Below, in pieces: positions 23,883 to 35,678 of a stretch of DNA of 64,000 nt. Origin of the DNA: Notospermus geniculatus (lineage: Eukaryota > Nemertea > Pilidiophora > Heteronemertea > Lineidae); the NCBI GenBank assembly GCA_002633025.1, contig NMRB01000873.1:80307-144306 (forward strand). The letters are read 5' to 3'. Every line of letters starts with the position of its first letter. Position 1 is the stretch's first letter. The position numbers were made by a program, and so were the translations under genes. A model generated the notes under the pieces. It worked only from the letters and a program-made list of their open reading frames with translations. It was not told the DNA's origin and did no database searches.

Positions 23883-24304
23883 ATAGACAGCTAGAGAGAC
23901 TAGGACTTTTCAAGTGGGGAACACTAGAGAAATCTGTCATTCTCGTTTCACAGTGTTCCTAATACAGCGAGGGAAACCCGAGAAGTGGGAACACTGTGGT
24001 ACTTTACACCCGGTTCGGTTTTCGTACTTCGCTTGTACTTCTACTTTGCCAACCAAGTTTGCTTGGTTGTTACAGGAGATAGTAACGGCAAAAGGTTCCT
24101 GTCAAAGAAGGTTGCTGAGATGGCAACCGGGTGTCCACTTCACGTATGAAGGCCTGAAGCCACTGACGCGTTTCCACGCCTGAATCCCGGGTATGCCGTT
24201 CCCATTGTTCGGGGTCACGCCCTGGGCAAGGGCGTGAAAACGCATCAGTGGGTTCGGGCTCTAGGCTAGGGGGAATCTGACCGAGAATGGTGGTGCTTGT
24301 GTAC
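23883..24304. repeat. tandem duplication unit, copy 1 (about 422 bp)
   Basis: The segment from gacagctagagagactagga to gaatggtggtgcttgtgtac is repeated at 24,306-24,722, and the copies abut at a single N (24,305). Differences are few: agatggcaacc versus agcgcagcc, and gggcaaggg versus gggccaggg. Inside are foldbacks built on agtggggaacactag and acagtgttcc-gggaacactgt. This is probably an assembly duplicate of alleles. Confidence 0.8.
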
Positions 24305-24305
24305 N

Positions 24306-24722
24306 AGACAGCTAGAGAGACTAGGACTTTTCAAGTGGGGAACACTAGAGAAATCTGTCATTCTCGTTTCACAGTGTTCCTAATACAGCGAGGGAAACCC
24401 GAGAAGTGGGAACACTGTGGTACTTTACACCCGGTTCGGTTTTCGTACTTCGCTTGTACTTCTACTTTGCCAACCAAGTTTGCTTGGTTGTTACAGGAGA
24501 TAGTAACGGCAAAAGGTTCCTGTCAAAGAAGGTTGCTGAGCGCAGCCGGGTGTCCACTTCACGTATGAAGGCCTGAAGCCACTGACGCGTTTCCACGCCT
24601 GAATCCCGGGTATGCCGTTCCCATTGTTCGGGGTCACGCCCTGGGCCAGGGCGTGAAAACGCATCAGTGGGTTCGGGCTCTAGGCTAGGGGGAATCTGAC
24701 CGAGAATGGTGGTGCTTGTGTA
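24306..24722. repeat. tandem duplication unit, copy 2
   Basis: This is a near-identical copy of 23,883-24,304 that begins immediately after the single N. After it the sequence continues uniquely (ctcgaaaactaccttttacg). Confidence 0.8.
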
Positions 24723-25258
24723 CCTCGAAAACTACCTTTTACGTCGCGTGGGTCGGGTTCCTTGAGAGACATCTTTAGGATGGATGAAAAACGAACAGAA
24801 AAATGTTCCGTAAAAATAAAACGCAACGCTGACGTAGCCGTTCCTGGCAAAACCACTGATGATGGATTCCCATTGGCTGATTCTGGAGACGGATTGGCCA
24901 ATGAGAGGCCAGTGTTTTACGGCCAATCTGTATGGGTCAGCAGTGCGTTTCCCAAGTGGAATGGGAACTCACCGGAAACCGAATGAACCAATTTCATGAC
25001 TACGTACATGTATACATTGATAAACAGTACCGTGTTGTTTTTGTGCGTCAGTCTCACTACAAGTCTTAAATTATTGGTCCGACTCCTATTTAACAGGCAG
25101 TGATGAGTTTAAAGTCCTGCTCAGACAGGGCTTTTAATGACACTCCTCCACGTGTACAGTCTTCTTGCGCAAGTTTGCTCTTTATGGGCCACTCAGCGGC
25201 GTCAAAAAACTGTGGGCGGTCATTTTTGTATCATAGGTCCAAACTTTACACGCTATGG

Positions 25259-25375
25259 CCGTATTTTACATGAATGCTCCTCAACGTAAAGGAGTTCCTC
25301 AAGCCTGTTGTTCTCAACAGGAGAACAATAGCCTTGAGGAACTCCTTTACGTTGAGGAGCATTCTAGAATACGGG
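25259..25375. mobile_element. palindromic MITE-like element
   Basis: The arms gctcctcaacgtaaaggagt and actcctttacgttgaggagc are inverted; pairing extends to ccgtatttta-catgaatg against cattctagaatacgg, and inward to caagcctgttgttctc against gagaacaatagccttg. The element is about 117 bp with almost no spacer. Confidence 0.85.
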
Positions 25376-25387
25376 CCTATTGTATTA

Positions 25388-25558
25388 CCTTTCCAAGAAA
25401 GATGGTGGCCTACTAGTTCGCCCACATGACGTCATGGCCATTCATTGTACTGTGTCTAAGCATGATATAACACGTCCCCCGACTAGACAATATTTTTACC
25501 TAAACTTTTGTGCCCATGGCCGCTTGACCAGCTTAGCGTGTCACCGACCATTGAGGAA
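25388..25558. repeat. MITE-like element, family D copy 2 (3' truncated)
   Basis: It shares cctttccaagaaagatggtg, cccacatgacgtcatggcca, catgatataacac and gcccatggccgcttgaccag with the copy at 11,031-11,275, but lacks the right terminus. A 128-codon ORF beginning here includes the repeat and is not considered a gene. Confidence 0.65.
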
Positions 25559-25833
25559 ACGCATGAAGGAAGTGCCTACTCGCCCGAGAAGATCACGTGT
25601 GGACGAACTTTCTGCTCAGAACTGCCCGAAACATTCCAATCTTCGGAAAGAGGATTTGGATGAACTAGAAAGTCTCATCTCGGAGGTTTCGGTTAAATTA
25701 TCTCTTGGCATGGAACTTTTGAACTTTGTGTACTGGAATGAAATGTACATTGTTTTTATGTACTAGGCCCGAGTATTATTAATTCTCAAGATACATGTCG
25801 TAGATGCTGGGCAGGGTGTCCTGTAGACAGTAG

Positions 25834-26120
25834 CCCTGTTTACACTACATAAAAAACCCGCGTCGAACCCGGACTTTTCCTCTGTCTACACCTGTTAAAA
25901 GCCCGGGTCTAATCGGCCCGGGGATGAAAAACCCGCTAATAAGCCCCTCTGAGCTCGAACGGTTTTTGGAGGGCTTAATTTTGGTCCCCGTCACAAAATT
26001 TGAGTAGGCCTATAGTGTTGGCGCGCGCCGGGTCTCAGGAGGGATTTTTCAGAGCCGGGCTAGACCCGGGTCTCAAAAAGCCCGGGGATTTCTATGTAGT
26101 GTAAACAGTGTAAACAGGGC
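25834..26120. mobile_element. MITE-like element, TAG-flanked, acaccc/gggttt-rich
   Basis: The ends ccctgtttacactacata and tatgtagtgtaaacagtgta plus aacaggg are inverted (the right end has the gtgtaaac word twice), with TAG at both sides (25,831-25,833 and 26,121-26,123). The interior is rich in aaaacccg, gcccgggtct and acccgggtctc, which pair with one another. No ORF of note. Confidence 0.75.
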
Positions 26121-26124
26121 TAGT

Positions 26125-28475
26125 GAGGTGTGCGGACCGCAAGCTTAACCAGCCGAGGGTTTTTCAGTCGACCCAACATTGTCCTGGCTGAGTGCAGTGT
26201 GAGGGAGACAAACCAAACGGGGACACTGAAGCAGTTAACGCAGGTTGACTAACATATACATTTAGTACCGAAAAAATGAGGATGTAGATGATTGCGTGAA
26301 GGAATTATCAGTAGAGGGTCTATCACTGTAGCAGTGCATGCCAAGCATAAGTGTTAAATGCTCTTTTTGTTTGTAATGACCTTATTCATTTGGGACGAAG
26401 GAAGGACTCGTTGTCCAATGTCGATGTTGCTAATCACTGCCACAATATGAGAAAGAGTTGACCTATCTTGGAGGGCTTTTCTATTTTGTTGATTCTAGAC
26501 GTACCACGTGACTCTCGACAGCTCTAATTGGTCTTGAGTGTAGGGTGTATAATGAGGATCCAGGCGAAACGAAACCACCACCGTGCTTGCTCGATCATCG
26601 TCATCAAATGATCGCCGAATCGGGCGAACTCGATAAATGTCGGCAAGATGGCACCATTGGTTACCATCAGGACAATTTTCTCGAATTTTGGTGCCATAAT
26701 CTTATGGTGCACTTCGTCACACAGAACAACTTTTGACAAAAATGCATGGTGGCGGTGAATTATGATAATGTCATTATGGTATAATATACAATGTATTATA
26801 ATTAGTTCCCGAATATTTGGGTGGCGGAAAATCGTATATGTATATCCGATCATAAAACGATGTAGCAAGTTGACGACTGCTATTTGAGTGATGTTTATTT
26901 TCTCTGTTATGGTGATGATGTAAATATAATATACATATAATATATATATTATATATAAATCGTTATGTCAAATAAATGTTTTCCTAATGAAAATTCACAA
27001 GCCTTGCGAGTCTTTTCTTCAAAAAAGTTCGTTTCATGCCCAATAATGCGAGCAAAACGGTGGAACAGTTGGTAGAGTGGGGTTTAAATCGACCCGCGCT
27101 CCGAAACAGCTTCGGCTCATGCGATTATCAGCAGATGACCAAAAGGTGTCACTAGTGTGTATTAGAGTTGGTGCCAATAGTCAGCCAATCAGTGGTCCGC
27201 TTTCAGGACCACTTCGGGGGCGATACAACCTATTCCCCAGCGGCCAACTGCTCCGTGGATTTGTGCCCTTTTCTAAACTTAACTTGACGAACAGCCCAGA
27301 GGCAGGAAAGTAAGAACAGGAAAGGCGTTTTGTCGACATGTTTATTCTTTCTTAGAAGACATTAAAGACATTTATATTGACACAAATCTCAGACATCAAA
27401 GTTACATAAATCTCAAACAAAGGTACAATAAATAATAATTTACACAACACTAACGAACTTCACCCATCTGGGTGCATTATTTATATATACATTTTTGATC
27501 TGATACATGTACATGTAGCTATACATGTCCCTAACTAACATAGACGATTATGCGGAGGAATAAACTAGATTCATTTTTTGTGAGGTCAGTGCTATATTGA
27601 CTTAAACTTTTTACAGACGTAAAGAAAATTAACAGACATATGAATACGTCCAATGCCTCCATACTGCAGAAGTACTAGGCCCTTACGTAATAAATAATCG
27701 TATGATCGTGTTTTTGTGGCATGTTTGTCCTTTTGTTCTGATCCTGTGAGCTCAGCAATGTTGGTGTTTTTAAGATCCATGATTGGTCATTGTTATGGGT
27801 AATGAGTCCCTGGCCTTACATTTCCAGTTTTAGCCTTAGAACTTGAGGTAAATATGCTTTGTTTCACTGACCTCAGATACGCGGGTCTGAGTAACCACAC
27901 AAGTAATGCCAAACTATTTTTTTAGGTATTCCTTTTCAACACTTTTTTTCCTAATACGCATTTATGATGCCTTAAGATACAGCTGAGGCCTATAACAACG
28001 CAACGTAGATCTATATAATCTACACCAGTTAACTATTAATAGTCTAAGTCATTACGTAAGTCATATCTGATACAATTCAGTTGTGAAATGTGATAGAAAA
28101 TATATTTAGGAAATATTCTAAAATAGAAAAAATAAAACCTCATTTTTGTTGAAAAACAAAATTAAATTAAAATTCCTATATCTTGGGAAATAAGTTAACC
28201 AGTTGTTGAAGAAAATATTATGTGTCGGTCGCACAGAAAAGTGGACTTACACCGTTTACGGATGTGACAGAAAGAGGTACAGTGGTGTAATACTGGGTGG
28301 TATCTGTCTGGGAAAGTAGTCCTTTCATGGAGGTTCATCAGTCGGTGCCGGAATGGTCATTGCCTCCAGCAGCAACAACACCTCTGTTACTAAAAACTTT
28401 TTGACTTCTAATGAGATACTAATATGAAGTGTGTTACCGAAAATAGCCCCTCTCTCCAAAAGAGTTATAGCTCGA
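26125..28475. other. gene-less stretch with simple repeats
   Basis: An AT-rich run (ataatatatatattatatat) lies at 26,925-26,960. A weak tRNA-like string near 27,060-27,125 (gttggtagagtggggtttaa) lacks a convincing cloverleaf. No exon was recognised. Confidence 0.4.
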
Positions 28476-28479
28476 ACAA

Positions 28480-28790
28480 CACAGAAAAAAAAATCAACTC
28501 GAGTGGAGATTCAAAGTCTCACTTTAGGGACAAAACGGTTCGAAATACTTTTTGACTCAAAATGAAACCGAAAATATTTCGGCCCGAGACAATGACACCT
28601 CGTTCCGAGAGAAAATATTTCGGGTTGAGATACTGACAGTCTCGATCTGAGAGAAAATATTTCAGGCCGAGATGACATTGTCTCGCGCCGAAATATTTTC
28701 TGTTTCATTTTGAGTCAAAAAGTGTTTCGAACCATTTTGTCCCTAAAGTGAGACTCTGAGTCTCCACTCGAGTTGATTTTTTTTTCTGTG
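28480..28790. mobile_element. MITE-like element, cacagaaa ends, 311 bp
   Basis: Terminal arms of about 55 bp are inverted: cacagaaaaaaaaatcaact, cgagtggaga, tctcactttagggacaaaa at the left, mirrored at the right. The interior repeats gagagaaaatatttcggg/cagg and a second inverted layer (ttgactcaaaatgaaac against gtttcattttgagtcaa). Confidence 0.85.
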
Positions 28791-30757
28791 AAGGTCTTTT
28801 GCTGCAATCCCCTTCCTTGGTACCGCCATGAAAGAATTTTCGTTTCCGAACAAACACCTTTCTGTGCGTATGAATTGAACATCCGTTGAATCTAATGAAG
28901 GCATATTCCCGACTTTATTGAAAGCCATTAGCATCAAATGTTCGAATGGCTAAAGTATGTTTAATCTTATACGAATTTCACTGCAGCCATATATGTTGGT
29001 ATGTTATTTGGATGTTGAAGCAAATCATGGTATCTTTGGCTAAATGTTGATGCTACTCATAATCAGCCGAAGTAAAAGCACATTACTGGGATGGTGTAGC
29101 ATGTAGAAAAATAGACTTTTTTGGACATTTTAATTTACTCTCCGCCGCTGATATTACAAACGCCTTTCAATTTCATCCTTTTAAAATGCTATTCTGCAAA
29201 GGCTGATGTTTACAAATTGCCGTCAATTTCATAAGGCAATAACTCTCGACAGCATCTTTCCCTGTCGTACATACGTACATCGCTGACACTCAGTTCTGCA
29301 TATTCGTTGCATGCTGGTCTACTTCCAGTACACTATGTCTAGGCCTACCTGAGGGAATACCGAAATACTAAAGTCCTGGAGTAGGACAGTCACTGAGTTC
29401 TACACTATACGCGTTATACAAGAAATTCATCAGATGACTTTGGTTTACAACGTACAACAGCGATGATACGCTGTTGAAATGACGAAAACTGAACGACACC
29501 TTTGAAAACTTATGAGACCGACCCCTACGAGGATTCTTTTCGATATAAGATACACCACTGTAGTGTTTTTCACTAATTGTTTAGTAGGCCTAGTTTTCCT
29601 AGCTTGTGGCCTATAATGCCCAGCGTATTTTGAAATAGCTGCCGTCAACAGGATGATGAACTTTTACCTTGTGGCCCAAAGTGCCTCAGAATCCTCTAGG
29701 TGTCGATGTGATGAATGATATCATACAAAAATAGTAAAATTTCTCCTCAACAGATTCAAATATCTTCAGTACATACGTGTTACCGGTACAACGATGCCGT
29801 TAAGCCATACATGTACACGTACATTGATTAGCCAAGCGCAGTGCAACATGTTCCGATCCGTTTCAAAATCTCCTCTCATTTTAAACGTCCGAAGCCTGTA
29901 GCCACCAGGAATTAAAAAGACCCAGCATGGAATATGATAACGAAGACGCAGACTGAGTTAGATCGCGTATTCCTAAATAACCGACGCCCCTTTGGCACGC
30001 AGTGAAATCTGCCCGAAAGGTGTTGACGAATTCGTCGCCACCGGACGACAAAAATAGTCTATCGAACAGAAATAGACCATTTCCCAGCCAACCCTGCAAA
30101 ATAAAACTGTTTGGTCCAGCAGTTTCGACAGATCAGGCGAATGCATGCACAACACAAATGACAAATTCCGCCGAAAAGGATGACGTAGACATGACGAATT
30201 CCGCAGAAACGCATAAGACCAAACGCAGCCAATTATACGTCCAGACCAAACTAGCTGAAAACGTTCACGGCAATCGCAAGAAATGAACTTCTAGCGGTAC
30301 AGCCACTGCTTATCCCTGTATTGATGTCAGCATTCATTGTTTCCTTAGACGCCGTCAGATGTCGGTCTGTTATACTCTGTTTACTACTGAGTGATGCGTA
30401 CCCCCTCCCACACTCGCTTCCCTCCCGAAAACATTGTGTAAACCAAAAGACGTCCTATAGGTACTTCGAAAATATTTACGAACAGGTTGAGACCAAATCA
30501 TCGGAGGGCACTTTGCGCCTCTCCGATGCGGTGTAGGATGTTGTTACCTTCCAAACAAGACCAGAACATTCATATATACAGTATATTACCGTTCATCATG
30601 TTGCACATAATGTATTGTAAGTAGGCAGTTGAACACCGTTTGTTCGCTTGAAAGCAGTTATCTGCAATCTCCGTTATGAGTATATTGAATAAATGTTCTC
30701 TGGCAATTTTTAACAAACCAGAAGAAGCATTCCATCATTCGGAGCTAGACAACCAGT
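28791..30757. other. gene-less stretch
   Basis: Plus-strand ORFs at 30,002-30,286 (94 codons, with an internal atgac-aattccgc repeat) and 30,321-30,536 (71 codons) are unrecognised. A short hairpin (catcggag...ctccgatg) lies at 30,499-30,528 and an AATAAA word near 30,690. None is enough to call a gene. Confidence 0.35.
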
Positions 30758-32311
30758 TTATAAGTAAGCTTTCGTACCATCACTTCCCGGTCCCATGTAA
30801 TGCACTGAGGTTTTAACTTCAGCTTCGCCGTCTTTCTTTTCGTCTGTTGTCTGCTTCCCTTGGGACGATCCTCCGGTCTTTTGTGGGTTGACCGTCAGGA
30901 AGAATGACCCTGGGTTATCGATGCTAACCGGGCCGTAGTTGAGTTGGAATTGCTGTGATGGCTGCGTCGGGAGGGGTAGAAGAACCAACGGGTGAGGACC
31001 AACGCTACCTTGACCGATTCCAATTTGATAGCCTCCGATAGGTGGTGGTGTCGGTTGCCCTGGCGGTGCCGCCATGATGCCAAGGTGTGCCTCCCGAACT
31101 TCATTAACAGCCAGCCCAGCGTAGACTGTCTGGACGATAGCCACGGCGATTTCGGCGATGCCTAGGATGACCAAGAACGAGTGGATGGCAAGGCGTTGCG
31201 ATTCTCGTGGTCGAGAATCGACGTCGATACCAATGGCGTGGATGAGGAAAAGACCTAAAGATGCTATGGCGGAAAACAGTGACATCGCCATGCAGGCGAT
31301 GATGATATCCCGCCTCTTATCTTGAGAGGTGACAATGCCTAAGATTCCTGCCGTGATGATCATCAATCCACCCCAGATACCAAAGGCGAACCAGGCGCCC
31401 CAAGCATCAGCCGCGAAGGCTCCGATTGCAAAGGCGAAGATGACCACGCCGAACGTGACTTGAATGACTCCGCATCTCAGCGCCGCGGTGCCGTTGTAGG
31501 CCGGCACAATGGTGCAGCCGCAGGGTTTCCTATAGGCGATCACGGGTACTTCTTCCTGCCTCTCCTCCGGAGGGACGCTCTCGCTTGCCACAGCCTGCTC
31601 GGCAGCCACGGACTCTTCGACTATCGTGATCTCCGTCTCACCAGTCTTCCTGTTCTTCAAGCGACGCAGGATTTTGAATTTCAAGGCTGGTTTTTTGAAG
31701 ATGAAGCCGCAGAACATGGCCTGTACAATGCCTGCAGCACATTCACCGAGCGCAAGCAGAAGGAGTATGGAATTGAGAGCCAACCACTGGTCTATGGAAC
31801 TTCTTTTTGTCCCGTTTCGCCTTCCTTCCGTGCGATCAAGACCCACGGCAGCACATATGAAGGTGATCAAGGCCCAGAAGATGGCCACTGCGGATGTCAC
31901 AAGACAGGCTAGGATCAGATACTTTCTCTTCATTTTGGAAGAAAGTACCCCGAGGACTCCACCACCGGTTGTGAACACACCCGCAAGGAATCCAAAGCCG
32001 TACTCGTTGACAGGCGTCTTGGTGGCCATGGCGGCTATACCGAAAATAGTGAGGAAAATCCCGACGAAGAACTGGATGGTACCAATCCTCAACGACCAGT
32101 ACTCGTTGTAATCCGTGACTTTGGAGCACCATTCCTCACGGCGATTCGACGCGGCCTGGCCTTGTGTGGTACGGTCAGCCTCTTCTGGTGATAGTGGATC
32201 AGTAGGCTCGGGCTCTAGCTCGGCCGGTGGCTCGTCCATTTCTACCACTTCCATCTCCTTCTCCTTCTTCTCATCGTCTGGTTCTACTTTAGTCTTGTAC
32301 TCTTCCATCAT
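30758..32311 (-). CDS. doubled four-helix membrane protein, MS4A/CD20-like
   Basis: A single coding exon of 517 residues. The N-terminal 65 residues are acidic and low in complexity (EPDDEKKEKEMEVVEMDEPP). Four hydrophobic segments follow at about 74-94 (IGTIQFFVGIFLTIFGIAAM), 104-125, 130-155 and 172-205. A linker of about 60 residues leads to a second set of four at about 279-301 (LRCGVIQVTFGVVIFAFAIG), 306-330, 335-360 and 373-400. A Pro/Gln-rich cytoplasmic tail ends the protein. The first helix of each half (GTIQF..G and GVIQVTFGV) has the character of the CD20-like/MS4A and related tetraspan families, so the protein looks like an internal tandem duplication of such a unit. Upstream on the same strand, ttttctttctcttcttgcag ends near 32,352, which suggests an intron in the 5' leader. 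The gene is well supported; the family is inferred from topology. Confidence 0.85.
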   Translation of the reverse strand: MMEEYKTKVEPDDEKKEKEMEVVEMDEPPAELEPEPTDPLSPEEADRTTQGQAASNRREEWCSKVTDYNEYWSLRIGTIQFFVGIFLTIFGIAAMATKTPVNEYGFGFLAGVFTTGGGVLGVLSSKMKRKYLILACLVTSAVAIFWALITFICAAVGLDRTEGRRNGTKRSSIDQWLALNSILLLLALGECAAGIVQAMFCGFIFKKPALKFKILRRLKNRKTGETEITIVEESVAAEQAVASESVPPEERQEEVPVIAYRKPCGCTIVPAYNGTAALRCGVIQVTFGVVIFAFAIGAFAADAWGAWFAFGIWGGLMIITAGILGIVTSQDKRRDIIIACMAMSLFSAIASLGLFLIHAIGIDVDSRPRESQRLAIHSFLVILGIAEIAVAIVQTVYAGLAVNEVREAHLGIMAAPPGQPTPPPIGGYQIGIGQGSVGPHPLVLLPLPTQPSQQFQLNYGPVSIDNPGSFFLTVNPQKTGGSSQGKQTTDEKKDGEAEVKTSVHYMGPGSDGTKAYL

Positions 32312-32331
32312 TCCTGATAATCAGAGTGGAC

Positions 32332-32352
32332 AGTAGAAGACACGGTTCAACC
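32332..32352 (-). promoter_or_regulatory. 3' splice site of a 5' UTR intron of the doubled tetraspan gene
   Basis: On the minus strand, a long pyrimidine tract ending tctcttcttgcag lies just upstream of the start codon at 32,311, leaving a short leader (gttgaaccgtgtcttctact). The upstream non-coding exon was not located. Confidence 0.5.
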
Positions 32353-35300
32353 TGCAAGAAGAGAAAGAAAATTCTTTTTAAAGGCCTTTTGATATGAAAA
32401 ACCTTTGCCGGTAGATCCGCTGTAGATGGTCATGAAAGCTGATTTCAGAGAGGCTTTTGCAAGTTCCAAGGAATGCCCTGCGAGAGAAATGATTAGATTG
32501 TAATGCTCGAAATGATGATGACACGCAAATAACGACTCCCCTGCACTGTTTGTTCGTACGCTTATAGACGGTCAGGTTTTTCACATCTTTAGACTCAAGT
32601 AGGCCTACATCCCTTCCACTTTGTCCACAATACAAGTCAGCAACTCCTGGCCAAAGGTTAGAATATCTTGTCCTACTCCATCAGAAATTTTCAATTAACT
32701 GTATATCCGACCCGATTGTGTAGCATCACCCTTATAATAAAGAGTGATGTTGACAGACGCCATTGCCAATAACTGCCGAACGCCGAATAAATTTGACTTC
32801 ATGAAAATTTACCACAGTCAACAGTCCTCCAGCGGCTCGCAAATAAGAATCTCTATACTGAAATTATTTCTACCACACTCACGAACGTTTAAGTGCTCTC
32901 GAAATTTAGTGACTACAGGCTGACTGCTGGAATGGTAAAGTAAACATTCATCTTGGTTTGAAGGGTCTTCAGACAGACGTAGATCCATGCACCTGCATGC
33001 ACCCGCATGCAATAAGAGTGCAATGTACATGTAGTTGGTGCCGAAAGACTGCAATTGGCATTGACCAGCATATTTGTCGAGACAGAAGATCGTGATGCTT
33101 CTGCGTCATCTTATACAGCAGTTTCAAACCAGGGGGTCAGTTTATTAAAGTACGCACCAACGCCCATCGCCTATGGCGAATTGGTTCGAACCGCGATCGG
33201 CTGCATGGTTGAAGAATTCCCCGAGACAACAATAGTGAATTTCGACAAATGCCGGACTACCACAACGTTTAGCGATGATTGACCTATTGTTCCAGTACAC
33301 TTTAACAATGGAAGAACCCTCGCTTTCAAGTTGGCCTAAATAGATCGTTGCGTAAACTCACTAAAGACAGTTGCGTAAACGCCTGTTGATCAAATGTTCT
33401 TCAATTTGCATGCCACTGATCAGCGACAAAGCACGCCGCTTCCCTTCGAATTGTTCGTGGAAAAAATGTATCCAGTTTTATGATGACACAATAAAGCAAT
33501 GTTAATTCAAACATATCGTTCCCGATGGATGCATCAATTCCCTTCAAGCATCTTTATTACAGGCCATTTCCATTCTTCATTATCTTGCAATGTTCCGGAG
33601 CTTGCCTACTGGCACGGTTTCCAAGGCCACGTGAGTTTCCATGGTTACCGTCTTCAACAGGTAGGTATGAGAAAGGTGTACAGTATCGCGAAATGAAGGA
33701 CTGAAGGGAAATTCGACACGATCTAGGGTCTTATATCAGGAGGTAGACGGATCTACCAGACGTGAGAGTTCAAACGACACTTTCATTTGCCAATAACGTC
33801 AAGCTTTCGAGGATACTTTGATAGCGACCCGAGTTGGTCACCCCTGGTGACGCCACGCAGCGTTCCAAATGGGTTTCTCGCCGTAATATACTTAGATTTG
33901 AACGCCGTGTCGTAACCCAGATCAAAACGATTATGATTTCCCCATTATCAATAATTCACCGAACATCATAAAGCATTTATACAATATAGATGACTGTTTT
34001 TACCATACTTGAGTTCAGCCTCGATGGATCTCTACCACTTGTACATTGTCTGCAATCATCTCATGATGGATTGTTTACATGGATAATTATAATGTACTTA
34101 TGCTGAGTTCAGTTGCCAGAGAATAGCTAGATTATCAAATTATAAATATCCCGCAGGAATGCCAACTAGGCCTACGGCCGTGAAGTTTCGGTATAAATGT
34201 CCTTCATGCAGTACATTATTGCAGCGAAGAATGTGAAGGTAAGGTAATCCCCATCACAAACATAGGCTATTTACTGAACACTTGAAATAACCCCTTTTGA
34301 CCCCATTTGATGGGTCATGGACGTACTAATACCCCTTAAACCTTGCTCGATGGATCGTTGACATATGTATGCCTCTTAAAATGCCTCTTGGCCCCATTCA
34401 ATGTAGCCTATCACTGACATGTAAGTGAGTCAGGTGAAACTGACGTGCACGATTACAAAGTTGCAGCCACAACCTCGCTAAACATACCGATCATCAAGGG
34501 CATAAATATGCTCATCACACTCATTGTTGTCTTAGTGATCAAATATAATTTCGCCCGCAGTTCGTCAAATCCGTTGTCAATTTCGAATCAGTCTTCTGAA
34601 ATGTAGGCCTACACTGCTTTCCTAAGAGAGTCCATTGAGCCGGGATCAAAACAGGCTACTGGCAACTCCACCTGGACCCACCATAAAACCACTATCGGAT
34701 TAAGCTAATAAATCATCTATGTAAATGGCCAAAGCATCGATACCTTAATTGGATTGCCAACTATCGCTGATGTGGTTTAGAAAATGCGGCTTAACGGATT
34801 TGAGACAGTTAATTAATTTAGAAAAACTTTTTATCAATATACCTTCCTCTTTTCTGCTGCTCTCGTTGAGAAAATGCAGCTGAAAGAATCGTTGCTGCTT
34901 TCATTGAGAAGAGGCAGCTTATGAACATAACGGCAGAATTATTACCGGGCCACAACGGCATCTTTGTGAGACTCTTCTTCGCCGTAAGCTCGGAGATTTC
35001 CGTACGTTTTCCATGGACCGTAAGCCCATTCCTAGGTTAACGCCCAGTTCTATTCATAAATGTCAGCCCGCTGCAACAAGGATTACCCCAAGAAATGAAA
35101 AATGAGAAAGGAATCGACGGTTGATCGTCGATATGCGAGTCATAAACCACACGCCATAGTGCGTGCAACACGGTGGAGACGGTCTTTCAGCCCCACAGAT
35201 TTCTGTTCTCCGGGGCCTCCTGATTGCAAATACAGCACCACGTCATCTAACGATACGGCAAGATAAATAGTGTTGCCGATAGGTTGGTTGTGAATAATTA

Positions 35301-35678
35301 CTTGGTATCAAATGGGAATAAAATGGCCGATTCAGAGGCAGGTTATAGCTGTTGCTTTTTACTAGTGTGGCCGGGGATAGATAAAACAAGCACGCAGAAG
35401 TTTCATTATCCGGGATAGAGTGGCGTGGATGCGGCCATTTAGAAGCCCAGGGGCCGTGTCCCAAGGGGATCAGGATAAGTTATTCGGCGGAATCGTCGGA
35501 GAGTCTACATACGGTACCGTTGGCATGAAGTCAATGATGACTTAATGATAGTACCAAAAATATGTAATTTCTATCTGATAGCTGAGACTTCGTCCGACGG
35601 AAAGCCGTCATGACCAACGACATAAAAGATACGCAGCCTGATGTCGATTTCGATATGATGTCGATGTCGTGGAAAGGT
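32353..35678. other. gene-less stretch
   Basis: No recognised exon, MITE or SINE. Only short ORFs are present. Confidence 0.4.

Noticed and set aside
24287-24568. 93-codon ORF spanning the single N
   Set aside because: It is duplicated with the repeat unit, crosses the join, and has no recognisable product.
27055-27130. tRNA-like string gttggtagagtggggtttaa
   Set aside because: No acceptor, anticodon or T-stem pairing could be found.
31460-32336. Plus-strand ORFs of 73-161 codons over the doubled tetraspan gene
   Set aside because: They are antisense shadows of the 517-residue minus-strand coding exon, which has clear membrane-segment patterning.
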